DNA from: Ga0077527 sp964533495
GTDB lineage: Bacteria; Pseudomonadota; Gammaproteobacteria; Burkholderiales; SG8-41
Length of the DNA stretch: 64,000 bases
Direction: 5' to 3'
NCBI GenBank assembly: GCA_964533495.1
Contig: CAZHJU010000002.1
Span: forward strand, 1 to 64,000
Shown: piece after piece, positions 28,244-39,712 of the stretch
How positions within the stretch are numbered: the stretch's first letter is position 1
Layout of the letters: each line of letters opens with the position of its first letter
Program-made: the position numbers and the translations under genes
Notes under the pieces: model-generated
The model's database searches: none
What the model was told of the DNA's origin: nothing
The model's input: the letters and a program-made list of their open reading frames with translations, nothing else

Positions 28244-28258
28244 TGGCACAAATCATGC
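28244..28258 (+). promoter_or_regulatory. Candidate sigma-54 promoter upstream of the OmpR-type regulator
   Basis: TGGCAC, 5 nt, then ATGC gives the GG-N10-GC spacing of a -24/-12 promoter with one mismatch to the TTGC half. The predicted start would be near 28270, about 48 nt before the regulator ORF. No enhancer-binding protein gene is in the window. Confidence 0.45.
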
Positions 28259-28317
28259 GCCGGAAAAATGCGTTCCCCGGACAAGACACGGAATAACAAG
28301 GCCTGCACAGGGAGACC

Positions 28318-29097
28318 ATGCGAAAGGTGATGAACGAACAGGATGCCGCCCGTCCGAAAACCGTCGGCATCGTCGAGGACGACGACAGCCTGGTGCGCAT
28401 CCTGCGCAAGCACCTGAAGGTCGAGGGTTACCGGACCGCGGTGATGCAGTCTCCGGAAGAGACCATCGACAGGGTGCTGAAGCGGGAACTGGACATGCTG
28501 CTCATCGATCTCACGCTGCCCGGCTGCGACGGCGTGGAGATCGCCCGCAACGTGCGCGAAATCTCGCCCATACCGATCGTGATCATCACCGGCAGGGGGG
28601 AAATCGACGCCCGCATCGGCTGCCTCGACGCGGGCGCCGACGACTACCTCACGAAACCCTTCGATCCGCGCGAACTGTCGGCCCGCCTGCGCGCGATATT
28701 CCGGCGCGTGGAAGCGAATCCGGGACGGCCGCAGAACGGCATCTTCACGTGGCGGCTGAGCGCCTGCCGCCTGCTGCCGCTGGGCAGGCAGCTGGTCGGC
28801 AACAATCACAAGGTCGTCCGCCTCACCGAGGTCGAATACCTGACGCTGGAATTCATGCTCCAGCAACTGGGTTCGCCGGTGTCGCGCGAGGAACTGTCGT
28901 TCCGCGCGACCGGCCGGCACTGGGAGCCGCCCGACCGCCGCATCGACGTCCACATCGCCAGAATCCGGCGGAAACTCGCGATGCTCGGCGAGCGCAAGCT
29001 GACCGTGCGCGCCGTGCGCGGCGTCGGCTACATCGCGGAAGGCATCGCCCACAAGCTGCGCACGGAAACCGACAGGCCGCCGCCGGTTGCCGGCTGA
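28318..29097 (+). CDS. OmpR/PhoB-type response regulator
   Basis: 259 residues. The receiver has GIVEDDDSL, phospho-Asp in MLLIDLTLPGCDG, and YLTKPFDPRELSARLRAIFRR. The C-terminal winged helix spans about residues 140-240, with LTEVEYLTLEFMLQ, RRIDVHIARIRRKL and VRGVGYI. It should bind tandem direct repeats such as those at 28166 and 52680. An ATG four codons downstream is an alternative start. It is divergent from the hybrid kinase at 25644 and convergent with the hybrid kinase at 29118; either could be its partner. Confidence 0.93.
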   Translation: MRKVMNEQDAARPKTVGIVEDDDSLVRILRKHLKVEGYRTAVMQSPEETIDRVLKRELDMLLIDLTLPGCDGVEIARNVREISPIPIVIITGRGEIDARIGCLDAGADDYLTKPFDPRELSARLRAIFRRVEANPGRPQNGIFTWRLSACRLLPLGRQLVGNNHKVVRLTEVEYLTLEFMLQQLGSPVSREELSFRATGRHWEPPDRRIDVHIARIRRKLAMLGERKLTVRAVRGVGYIAEGIAHKLRTETDRPPPVAG

Positions 29098-29117
29098 ACC
29101 GCGCGTCCCGCGCGGAT

Positions 29118-31777
<2,660 letters not shown>

Positions 31778-31778
<1 letters not shown>

Positions 31779-32419
31779 CAGCCGGCCTTTCCCAGGCTCG
31801 CCAAAGTGCCGCGGAAGGCGCGCACCGTCAGCGGCTTGGACAGGTAGCCGTCCGCCCCGAGCAGGAAAGCCCGCTCCACGTCCTCCGGCGCCGCGCGCGC
31901 CGTCACTAGGATCACCGCGATGTTTTTGCCCGCTTCGTGCCGGCGCAGGCTGGACAGCGCGGAAAACCCGTCCATGTCGGACATGATCACGTCAAGCAGC
32001 ACCAGCGCCGGCAGCGGAGGCGTGCGGAGCGCGGCGATGAACTCCGCGCGGTTGCCCGCGAGCCTGACGCGGTACCCGTCGTTCGTCAGCAGCCTTTCCA
32101 TGAGTTTCCTGGTCACGAAATCGTCGTCCACGATCAGCACCGTGCTGCCGCCTGCCAGCGGCCGCGCGCGGCCGCTCCGGCGCAGCTTGCGCACCCTGTC
32201 CGCCACGCCGTCGCCGCCGATGCGGAATCCGTCGGCCGGATTCCGGGCGGCGCCCGTCGTGCCGGGCGCCGCCGCCGGTCCGGCAGCCCGGTCCGGGGCC
32301 CGGTCCGGGCATGGCGCCACCGCTGCCGCGACGTTCCAGGACTGCGTTTTCGCCATCACCGGGTTGGTGAGGATGGCGGTGAAATCCAGGCTGTTGTCCT
32401 CCTCCCGGTCGTTCTCCAT
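31778..32419 (-). CDS. Response regulator receiver with disordered N-terminal extension
   Basis: 213 residues. Residues 1-90 are Ala/Pro/Gly-rich and lack a recognisable fold. Residues 92-210 form a receiver: LIVDDDFVTRKLMERLL, phospho-Asp in LVLLDVIMSDMDGFSAL, LVTARA, GYLSKPLTVRAF. No output domain. It overlaps the hybrid kinase start by one base, so it is probably a relay partner of that kinase or of the CheA-like protein upstream. Confidence 0.88.
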
Positions 32420-32437
32420 TGCTGCAGCGCCCGTTCC

Positions 32438-32935
32438 TCACCGCGGCCCGGCCGTCGTCGCGGCGCCGTCCTGGCGCAGGGCACGGTCGCCGTCGCCGGG
32501 CCGCGGATGGGGCATCGCGAACACCCGGCGCAGGGAAAGGACCGGAACGCGCTGCCCGCCGTCGCTGAAGCAGGATTTGGCGATCCGGCTCCAGCCACCT
32601 TCCGGAAGCGGACAGGCATCCGCGTCCGACACTGCGACGATGCGCGGAAACTCCGCCACCCGGATGCACGCCAGCCGGGCCCGGGCACCGCTGCCGCGGT
32701 CCCTGTAGCCGACGATCGCGAGGAACGCTCCGGGCGCCGCCGCCGCACCGTGCCGCCAGACCGCGAGATCGAACACCGGAATCCACTCCGCGCGCCAGCA
32801 CAGCAGTTCCCGGCAGTGGTCCGGGGCCAGCGGCACCGGTTCGATGTCCCCGCCGGTCGCCACTTCGATGATCTCGTGCAGCCCGATGGCCGCGGCGACA
32901 TCGCTCCCGGCATCAAGCCGCAACGCTTTGCTCAT
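32438..32935 (-). CDS. CheW-like scaffold protein, divergent
   Basis: 165 residues from the ATG at 32935. It shows CheW-like features: an N-terminal IGLHEIIEVATGGDIEPVP strand-turn, CRELLCWRAEWIPVFDLAVWR (compare the G-x-IPVVDL strand of CheW), and a second half ending RVPVLSLRRVF. Similarity is low, so the fold call rests on pattern and on context between the CheA-like gene and a receiver gene. The ATG overlaps the end of the previous gene by 23 nt. Its role may be to couple the CheA-like kinase to a receptor. Confidence 0.6.
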   Translation of the reverse strand: MSKALRLDAGSDVAAAIGLHEIIEVATGGDIEPVPLAPDHCRELLCWRAEWIPVFDLAVWRHGAAAAPGAFLAIVGYRDRGSGARARLACIRVAEFPRIVAVSDADACPLPEGGWSRIAKSCFSDGGQRVPVLSLRRVFAMPHPRPGDGDRALRQDGAATTAGPR

Positions 32936-33392
32936 GATCGGCAATCCCGGAACCCGTCAACGGCAGCAAATCCGCGATGGCTTCCAGCGAGCACAGGAAC
33001 GCCACCCTTTTCCCGAACTGGGCATACCCCTCGATCGGGGACTCCCCGCATTTCAGCGAAGCGGGTATGGCCTTGATGCTGACCCGCGACGCGTTGACCA
33101 CCTGCAGCTCGTTGCAGGCCAGCCCGAACACGCCGGAACGGCAGCGCGCGACGAAAAAAAAGGGCCTGTCCGCCGGCGCCAGCGGCGCGAATCCCTTCGA
33201 CAGCGAAAACACGCGGACGCTGAGATCGCCCTTGCAGTACTCGGCGTAACAATCCCGCGGATTGGCCAGCACCGATCCCTGCTCGATGACGGCAACGTCC
33301 CGCTGCGCGAACAGCGCTGAAAATCCGTCGAAAGCCGCCAGCAGGAATCCCGAGGCTGCCGGCGAACCGTCAATGGGTATTTTGGACAGCAT
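32913..33392 (-). CDS. Probable CheW-like protein, very divergent
   Basis: 159 residues from the ATG at 33392, which has GGAGG 10 nt upstream. The C-terminal part (GVFGLACNELQVVNASRVSIKA, PIEGYAQFGKRVAFLCSLEAIADLL) follows the order of strands and the DLE-like ending of CheW domains. The N-terminal half (VFSLSKGFAPLAP) is not recognisable. It overlaps the end of the CheA-like gene by 23 nt and the start of the next CheW-like gene by 23 nt. If not CheW, it is an uncharacterised protein specific to this pathway. Confidence 0.5.
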   Translation of the reverse strand: MLSKIPIDGSPAASGFLLAAFDGFSALFAQRDVAVIEQGSVLANPRDCYAEYCKGDLSVRVFSLSKGFAPLAPADRPFFFVARCRSGVFGLACNELQVVNASRVSIKAIPASLKCGESPIEGYAQFGKRVAFLCSLEAIADLLPLTGSGIADHEQSVAA

Positions 33393-36201
33393 GGTGCCCG
33401 CCCTCCAGTTGTGCATGCAGGTGTGCAAGCAGTTCGTGATCGGAATAAGGCTTGGTCAGATAGGCGCTGACGCCGGACAGCTCGGCCTGCCTGCGGTGCT
33501 TGTCGAGTGACCGGGAAGTGATCATGATCACCGGCAGATCGCGGGTGTCCTGCCGGCCGCGCAGGTGCGCCGTCAGCTCGAGGCCGTTCATGTTCGGCAT
33601 TTCGAGATCGGTCAGCACCGCGCGCGGCCTGAAGGATTCGATCAGCGCGATCGCCTCCATGCCGTCTTTCGCCGCCTCCACCGCGTAACCGTTGTCCTCC
33701 AGCAGTTGCACGAGCAGCCGCCGGACGCTGAGCGAGTCGTCGACCACGACCAGCCGGATCTGGCCGGAATGCCCTGCGGCCTCCTGGCGCCCCGGATGAC
33801 CGGCGCCGGTCTCCCGCGACGGTTCGCGGAGCATGGCCGCGACGTCGAGCAGCGGCGCCACGGTGCCGTCTCCGAGCACCGCCGCGCCGCTGAGCCCCCG
33901 GACCGACCGGATGCACTGATTGAGATCCTTGGCGATCAGGTCGCGCGCCTCCACCACCCGGTCGACCGCCAGCGCCGCCACCGAGTTGTCGATCCGCATC
34001 AGCACGGCGGCCTGGCGGGCGGCATCGAATTCCGCTCCGCCGCCGCCGACCAGTTCCGCAAGCATGCGCACGGGATAGAGGCCGTCCCCCGCCTTGAGAT
34101 GGGGGCGGCCCGCGACGAGCACCTGCTCGCCCGCGCCGGGCGCCACGGCGCGCTCGATGCCGTAGCTGGGCAGGCCGAAAACCTGGCCCGCCGCCTCCAC
34201 CAGCAGGACATGGAGGGCCGTCATCGACGCCGGCACCCGCAATTCGATCGTCGTGCCCCTGTCCGCGCCCTCGGAATGGATGTCGACGCCGCCCTTCATC
34301 GACAGCACCCGTTCCCGGACGACGTCGAGACCGACCCCCCGGCCGGAAATCTCGCTGACGGTGTCGCGCGTGGAGAATCCCGGCAGCATGACCAGCCGCG
34401 CCAGTTCCCCCGGCTCGAGAATCTGGTCGGCGCCGATCAGCCCGCGCTCGATCGCCCTGGCGCGTATCGCCGCATGGTCGAGTCCGCGGCCGTCGTCGGT
34501 GCATCGCACGACCAGGCCCTGCCCGCTGCGCGAGAACGCCAGCCGCACCTCGCCCGCGCGCGGCTTGCCGACCAGCTCGCGCTCCCCGGGCGGCTCGATC
34601 CCGTGGTCGATCGCGTTGCGCAGGATGTGCAGCAGCGGATCGGCGAGGCGGTTGAGAATCTCGCCGTCGAGCATGGTGTCGCCCCCTTCGAGCACCAGCT
34701 CGGCCTCCTTGCCGGTGGAACGGCAGGTCTGGCGGATATTGCGCATCAGCCTCGGCAGGATGTCCCTGACCGGCGCCATCCGGGTCGACAGGGCAAGATG
34801 CTGCAAATCGCGGCGGATGCGGTCCTGCTGCAGCACGACGCCGGCCACTTCGCCGACCCCCCGCTCGATTTCCTGCCCGATTTCCCGGGCGTCGGCCGCT
34901 TCCTCGGCCAGCGCGCGCGTGACCATGTGCAGCTCGTTGTACTGATCCAGTTCGAGCGAGTCGAACCCGCCCGGGGACGCGTCCCGCCGCCCCTGCATCC
35001 CGGCGAAACCCTTGACGTCGACGAGATTCTCCAGCTCGAAAATCCGTTTCTGGATCGCCACGTTCTGATGGATAAGCTGGCCGGACTGGACGGTGACCCG
35101 CCGCAGCGCGGACTGGAGCTGCCCGACCTTGATCGACAGTTCCCCGACGTGCCGGAACAGGTCGTCGAGCACTTTCACCGGAACCCGCAGGCTCTGCCCG
35201 GCCGGCGCGGGCGGCGCCGGAACGTCCGCGGACTGCGCAGGCGCCGGCTGCGCGGCCGGTGCGGCATCCTCCGCCGGAACCGCCGGCGCGGCGGCGGCCG
35301 GCTCCACGCCGTCGATGCGGTTGGCCCAGTCGAGCACGGTCTGCATCACCGGCTGCGCGTTCGCGGGATATTCCTCCTGACCCTGCAGGCAACCCACCAT
35401 CTGTTCGAGACAGCCGGCGACGTCGAGCAGCGCATCGGCCAGTTCCGGGGACAGTGACCCCGGGTGCTCCTGCAGGTGCTCCAGTATGTCCTCGGTGTAA
35501 TGCCCGAGCTTCGCGATGCCGCGGATGCCGACGATGTTGGCCGAACCCTTGAACGTGTGCGCAATCCGTTTCGCCGCCCCGAGCACTCCGTCATCCGCCC
35601 TGCCCGCAGCAATGCGCCCGACCAGCGCCGAGAATTCGGCGGCGTGGCCCGGCGCCTCCTGCATGAAGCCATCGAACATGCCGGGATCGAGGTCCGCCGG
35701 AAGCTCGAGGGAAACGTCCTCCGCGGCGGCGACGGACGGGCGGGACGGCTTCGCGGCGTCCTGCATTTCCTCGGCAAGGCGCGGCGGCTCGGACAGGCGC
35801 GCGACGAGATCGGCGGCCGTCCGCTCCGGGTCTCCGCCGGGTCCGGCAGAAAAATGCCCGGCGAGGGCGGCGCAGGCCGCCTCGTCGCCGGTGTCCGCCA
35901 GGTAGGCCACCACCAGTTCCGGCCAGCGGCCGAGGAATTCCCGCTCCTCCCCGGAAAGCGGCGCGTCCGCCGAGGGCGCGGCGCAAAGCGCCGCGTTCAC
36001 CTGCCCGCAGCAGATTTCCAGTCCACCCATCCCGAGCAGCGACGCGGTGGCGGCCAGGCGCTCGATCTGGTTCCTGTAGCCGTCCCGCGCGCCCTGCGCG
36101 CGCGCGCCGCCGCCGGCCATCTCCTCGATGAAGCCGGACAGATCCCCGGTGATGCTTTCCACCTCGGACCGCAGGGCCAGGATCAGGTCGCCGGTATTCA
36201 C
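33370..36201 (-). CDS. CheA-type hybrid histidine kinase with C-terminal receiver (ChpA-like)
   Basis: 943 residues from the GTG at 36201, preceded by GGAGGCGGAGC. An ATG at 36270 would overlap the upstream MCP gene. Residues 1-110 are helical and look like a degenerate Hpt. A true Hpt near 170-280 carries AHTFKGSANIVG. After an Ala/Pro linker come a dimerisation/P3 region, HATPase (HILRNAIDHGIEPPGER, CTDDGRGLD, SGRGVGLDVV), a CheW-like P5 domain and a receiver (VVVDDSLSVRRLL, AVLTDLEMPNMNGLEL, YLTKPYSDHEL). This is the central kinase of the chemosensory operon. The ChpA/PilL-like domain order suggests a surface or twitching pathway rather than flagellar control. Confidence 0.93.
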   Translation of the reverse strand: MNTGDLILALRSEVESITGDLSGFIEEMAGGGARAQGARDGYRNQIERLAATASLLGMGGLEICCGQVNAALCAAPSADAPLSGEEREFLGRWPELVVAYLADTGDEAACAALAGHFSAGPGGDPERTAADLVARLSEPPRLAEEMQDAAKPSRPSVAAAEDVSLELPADLDPGMFDGFMQEAPGHAAEFSALVGRIAAGRADDGVLGAAKRIAHTFKGSANIVGIRGIAKLGHYTEDILEHLQEHPGSLSPELADALLDVAGCLEQMVGCLQGQEEYPANAQPVMQTVLDWANRIDGVEPAAAAPAVPAEDAAPAAQPAPAQSADVPAPPAPAGQSLRVPVKVLDDLFRHVGELSIKVGQLQSALRRVTVQSGQLIHQNVAIQKRIFELENLVDVKGFAGMQGRRDASPGGFDSLELDQYNELHMVTRALAEEAADAREIGQEIERGVGEVAGVVLQQDRIRRDLQHLALSTRMAPVRDILPRLMRNIRQTCRSTGKEAELVLEGGDTMLDGEILNRLADPLLHILRNAIDHGIEPPGERELVGKPRAGEVRLAFSRSGQGLVVRCTDDGRGLDHAAIRARAIERGLIGADQILEPGELARLVMLPGFSTRDTVSEISGRGVGLDVVRERVLSMKGGVDIHSEGADRGTTIELRVPASMTALHVLLVEAAGQVFGLPSYGIERAVAPGAGEQVLVAGRPHLKAGDGLYPVRMLAELVGGGGAEFDAARQAAVLMRIDNSVAALAVDRVVEARDLIAKDLNQCIRSVRGLSGAAVLGDGTVAPLLDVAAMLREPSRETGAGHPGRQEAAGHSGQIRLVVVDDSLSVRRLLVQLLEDNGYAVEAAKDGMEAIALIESFRPRAVLTDLEMPNMNGLELTAHLRGRQDTRDLPVIMITSRSLDKHRRQAELSGVSAYLTKPYSDHELLAHLHAQLEGGHHAVQNTH

Positions 36202-36229
36202 GGTGCTCCGCCTCCGCTTCGTCCGCGGA

Positions 36230-38539
36230 TCAGGCCGCCGCCGGCAGGGGCTCGCGCGGCACGGCGGCATGGGCCGCGGTGTCCGACTCCAGCACCTGGC
36301 GGGGCAGCTTGAACACCGAAATCGCCGAGTTGAGCTGGCGCGCGGCTTCCGCCAGGGCCGCCGTTTCGGCCGCCTGCTCCTCGATCTGCCGCGATGTCTG
36401 CTCGGAGCTGCGGCCGATGTCGCTGATCCTGTCCTTCAGGGCGATCGCGGCCTGGTTCTGCGTGCCGGTGCCGGCGGCGATGCGCTGGACCAGGTCCGCG
36501 AGTCCGGTCGCGATGCGCTGCGTCTCCTTCATCTGCTCGCCCGCGCGCTTCGCAAGCTCGGAACCGTCGACCACCTGCGATATCGTGCGGTTGACGGTCC
36601 CGATCGTCTCGTTGGTCTCGATCTGGATGTTGTTGATCAGGGTCGCGATCTGCGAAGTCGCGTTGCGCGAGGATTCGGCCAGGCGCTGCACCTCTTCCGC
36701 CACCACGGCGAAGCCCCGGCCCGCGTCGCCCGCGATCGCCGCCTGCATCGCGGCGTTCAGCGCCAGCACGTGGGTGCGCTCCGCGATGGTATTGATCAGG
36801 CTGACGATCCCCGAAATCTCCTGCGAGCGCTCGCCCAGCCGCTTGATCCTCTTCTCGGTTTCCGCGATGGTCTCGCGGATGCCCTCCATGCCGGCGACCG
36901 TCTCGCGCACCCTTTCCAGCGCGGTGTCCGTCGCCTTGCTGGCGTTCTCCGCGGCCTCGTTGGTGTTGCCGGCAAGCGCGGCGATCAGGTTCATCTGCGT
37001 GACCGCCTCGGAAAGGTCGTCGACCATGCTGGAGACCTCCATCCGCTCGTTCTCCGCGGTCTTCTGCACGCGCTCGGCCTGCGCCTTGACCTGCGCCGAG
37101 GCGCGGTCCACGTTGCCCGCGATCCGCGAGACCTGCCCGAGCACCTTGCCGGTTTCCCCGGCGAGCTGGTTGATCGAGCTGGCAACGGTGCCGATCAGCG
37201 ATTCGTCGACGTTCGCGTGCGCGGTCAGATCCCTGTTGCTCAGCTGGTAAACCGTCTGCATCAGCTCGATGACCGACTTGTTGAGCTGCGCGTTCTCCTC
37301 CTCCGCCTTCTTCTGTGCGGAAATCCGGTCCTGCAGCAGCGTGTTGACCGTGCGCCCCAGCGCGGCGATCTCGTCCCTGCCGCGGATGTTCGCGAGGCCG
37401 GTCTCGTCGCCGCCGCGCACCCTGTCGACCGCGGTCTGCAGCGCGCGCACGGTCAGCGTCACGTTCCGGACGATGAAGAAGCCGAGGATGCCGCCCAGCA
37501 GGAACAGGCCGGCGATCTCGATCAGCGTGTAGGTCGCCCGCTGCGTCAGCGCATCGGCCTTCTTCGCGAGCTCGGCGCCGAGCATCTTTTCGGCCTCGCC
37601 GATCAGGGCGTAATAGCCGTCGATGCCCTCGGTGACGGCTGCCGCGAATTCGTCCGCGCCGGCAGAGGGTTCGGCGGGATCCAGCACCTCGGCCCTGGCT
37701 TTCTCGATCAGGCGGTTGCTGGCGCGTATCCGGTCGCGGGCGTTCTGCTCCAGCGCCTCCTTGAGCGCCGGGGAGGTCACGATGACCTTGGACACGCTGC
37801 GGCCGGCTTCCTCGACCCGGGCCGTCGCGTCCTCGAGGTGCGTCGCGAGGGCCAGGCGTTCGGCGGCGGAGGGCGCGCCGCCGGATTTGGGATCGGCGCG
37901 CCGCATCTCGGCGCGGATCAGCCGTGCCGCGCCGAGGCTGCGCACCTTGGCGAAAGGTTCCGTGACGGCCGGAAAATCGACGTACACGTTGCGGACCATC
38001 AGCGAGGTGTGTTCATCGGAATCGAGGCTCAGCTTGTAGTAGTCGAGCAGCAGCTCCTTGAGGTAGAACACCTTCCTGCTCATTTCCACGTGGTCCGAGA
38101 ACGCCGAGTCGGCGTCCAGCGACTTCGCCTTGACCAGCTGGGACAGCGTTCCCCATTGCGCCTTGACGTCGAGCAGCGCACCCTGCACCCGGCCGTCCTC
38201 CGCGCCCGCGAGGTCGGTCTCGATCCGGCCGACGGCCTCCTGGATTTCCCCCTGCAGGCGGTCCAGCGCCTGGGAATCGGCATCAGGCCGGATCAGGAAA
38301 ACCGTCGCCAGCGCGCCGTGCCGCTGCACCTGGTCCAGCAGCCTGACGGTCGAGGACACCACCGGAAGTCCGCTGATCTCCCGCTTGGCCAGTCCGACCT
38401 CGGCCAGGGTTTTCTCGATGTAGAAATAGGTGGGCAGTCCGACCATGGGCAGGACGAGCAACCCCAGAAGCATGAATTTCATCCACAGCCTGAGGTTCCC
38501 GAGCAGGACGAAATTGAATTTGATTTTCATCGGCTTCAT
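36230..38539 (-). CDS. Methyl-accepting chemotaxis protein (PilJ-like)
   Basis: 769 residues from the ATG at 38539 (GGAG nine nt upstream). TM1 is near residues 17-38. A helical periplasmic region of about 290 residues (including QRHGALATVFLIR, NIT-domain-like) follows, then TM2 near 330-355, HAMP and a coiled signalling domain. The hairpin tip region NAAMQAAIAGDAGRGFAVVAE and VQRLAESSRNAT is of the PilJ type. It would feed signals to the CheA-like kinase through CheW at 38596. Ligand unknown. It sits between the CheW and CheA genes in the operon. Confidence 0.93.
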   Translation of the reverse strand: MKPMKIKFNFVLLGNLRLWMKFMLLGLLVLPMVGLPTYFYIEKTLAEVGLAKREISGLPVVSSTVRLLDQVQRHGALATVFLIRPDADSQALDRLQGEIQEAVGRIETDLAGAEDGRVQGALLDVKAQWGTLSQLVKAKSLDADSAFSDHVEMSRKVFYLKELLLDYYKLSLDSDEHTSLMVRNVYVDFPAVTEPFAKVRSLGAARLIRAEMRRADPKSGGAPSAAERLALATHLEDATARVEEAGRSVSKVIVTSPALKEALEQNARDRIRASNRLIEKARAEVLDPAEPSAGADEFAAAVTEGIDGYYALIGEAEKMLGAELAKKADALTQRATYTLIEIAGLFLLGGILGFFIVRNVTLTVRALQTAVDRVRGGDETGLANIRGRDEIAALGRTVNTLLQDRISAQKKAEEENAQLNKSVIELMQTVYQLSNRDLTAHANVDESLIGTVASSINQLAGETGKVLGQVSRIAGNVDRASAQVKAQAERVQKTAENERMEVSSMVDDLSEAVTQMNLIAALAGNTNEAAENASKATDTALERVRETVAGMEGIRETIAETEKRIKRLGERSQEISGIVSLINTIAERTHVLALNAAMQAAIAGDAGRGFAVVAEEVQRLAESSRNATSQIATLINNIQIETNETIGTVNRTISQVVDGSELAKRAGEQMKETQRIATGLADLVQRIAAGTGTQNQAAIALKDRISDIGRSSEQTSRQIEEQAAETAALAEAARQLNSAISVFKLPRQVLESDTAAHAAVPREPLPAAA

Positions 38540-38595
38540 CGCATTTCTCCAGTCAAAACAATCCGCATCTGAAAACGCCGGCGGGACCTCCGCCG

Positions 38596-39300
38596 TCAGG
38601 AAATCATCTTCTCGACCGCCTCCGCGAACTGCCGGCTCCGCAGTTCGAGCCAGACTTCGTCGCGATGCAGGCGCGCGGCGGACACGCATCCCCGGAGCAC
38701 GGGCGGAAGGTCCGGCACATCGACGGCGGCCGTCGCATCCACGGGAATCCTCTCCGGGATCCCGTCGATCATCACGCCGATCGCGTCACCGCCGCGACCG
38801 ACGACCAGCAGTTTCCCGGATTTGCCCTGGCCGGCCGCCAGTCCCGCCATGCCGGACAGATCGACGACCGGCACCAGGTTGCCGTGCAGGTTCGCCAGCC
38901 CGCGGAACCAGGCGGGAACGTTGGGAATGCGGTACACCGGCATCATTTCGGACAGTTCGCTGGCTTCGTCGAAAGGCATGAACAGCCTCAGGTTTCCGAT
39001 CTTGAATCCGAGCCGGCTGGCCGCCACGGCGGTCACGCCGCCGAGATAGGTTTCCACGGCGCCGGGGGCGCCGTCGCGCCGCCGGTCGAGCGCGAGCGAC
39101 GGCGGCAGCAGGCCGCCGCCGGAACCGTCCCGGCCTTCCGCCGCGGGTCCGTCCCCGCCGAACAGATAGGCCGTCAGATCCGGAACCGCGGCGCCGTCGC
39201 CGGCGGCCGGCGTTTCCGCCGGCACGTCGGTCGCCGGCAGATCCTCCAGCAGCGGCATGTCCGCGAGGAAGCTTGCGGCGTCCGGCACGATGTCGTTCAT
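38596..39300 (-). CDS. CheW-domain coupling protein (PilI-like)
   Basis: 234 residues. About 75 N-terminal residues are acidic and Gly/Pro-rich; the CheW domain follows from about residue 85 (LGFKIGNLRLFMPFDEASELSEM, FRGLANLHGNLVPVVDLSGMAGL, LLVVGRGGDAIGVMIDGI). It should link the MCP at 36230 with the CheA-like kinase. GGAGC precedes the ATG. Seventeen nt separate it from the upstream receiver gene, consistent with one transcript. Of the three CheW-like proteins here it is the most canonical. Confidence 0.9.
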   Translation of the reverse strand: MNDIVPDAASFLADMPLLEDLPATDVPAETPAAGDGAAVPDLTAYLFGGDGPAAEGRDGSGGGLLPPSLALDRRRDGAPGAVETYLGGVTAVAASRLGFKIGNLRLFMPFDEASELSEMMPVYRIPNVPAWFRGLANLHGNLVPVVDLSGMAGLAAGQGKSGKLLVVGRGGDAIGVMIDGIPERIPVDATAAVDVPDLPPVLRGCVSAARLHRDEVWLELRSRQFAEAVEKMIS

Positions 39301-39316
39301 TGGCCGCTCCGGGACC

Positions 39317-39679
39317 TCAGATGGCGCCCAGCTGGGCGAGGATCTGGTCCGCGCTGTAGGGCTTGGTCACGAATCCCTTCGCGCCGAGCATCTGCGCCCA
39401 CACCCGGTCCGCCTGCTGGTTCTTCGCGGTCACGAAAACCACCGGAATCCCCTTGGTCTCGGGAGCGCTCTGCAGGGTCCTGGTCGCCTGGAATCCGTCG
39501 ACCTCCTTCATGTTGACGTCCATGAAGATCAGGTCCGGCTTCTCGGATTTCGCCTTGTCCACCGCCTGTTCCCCGGAGACCGCGGTCACCACCTGGTAAC
39601 CGGCGCCGGTGACGATCTTCTCGAGGTTCATCAGATCCACCTTTGCATCGTCAACCACCAGAATTTTTCCTTTTGACAT
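39317..39679 (-). CDS. CheY-like single-domain response regulator (PilH-like)
   Basis: 120 residues, a bare receiver. KILVVDDAKVDLMNLEKIV, phospho-Asp in LIFMDVNMKEVDGFQATR, FVTAK and GFVTKPYSADQILAQL give all catalytic residues. AGGAGG sits just before the ATG. Place in the operon (after a PilG-like receiver, before CheW) matches Pil-Chp gene order, so it is a likely phosphate acceptor from the CheA-like kinase. Confidence 0.9.
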   Translation of the reverse strand: MSKGKILVVDDAKVDLMNLEKIVTGAGYQVVTAVSGEQAVDKAKSEKPDLIFMDVNMKEVDGFQATRTLQSAPETKGIPVVFVTAKNQQADRVWAQMLGAKGFVTKPYSADQILAQLGAI

Positions 39680-39712
39680 TTGGGCCTCCTGGACAATCGT
39701 TAGGGTTGGTCG

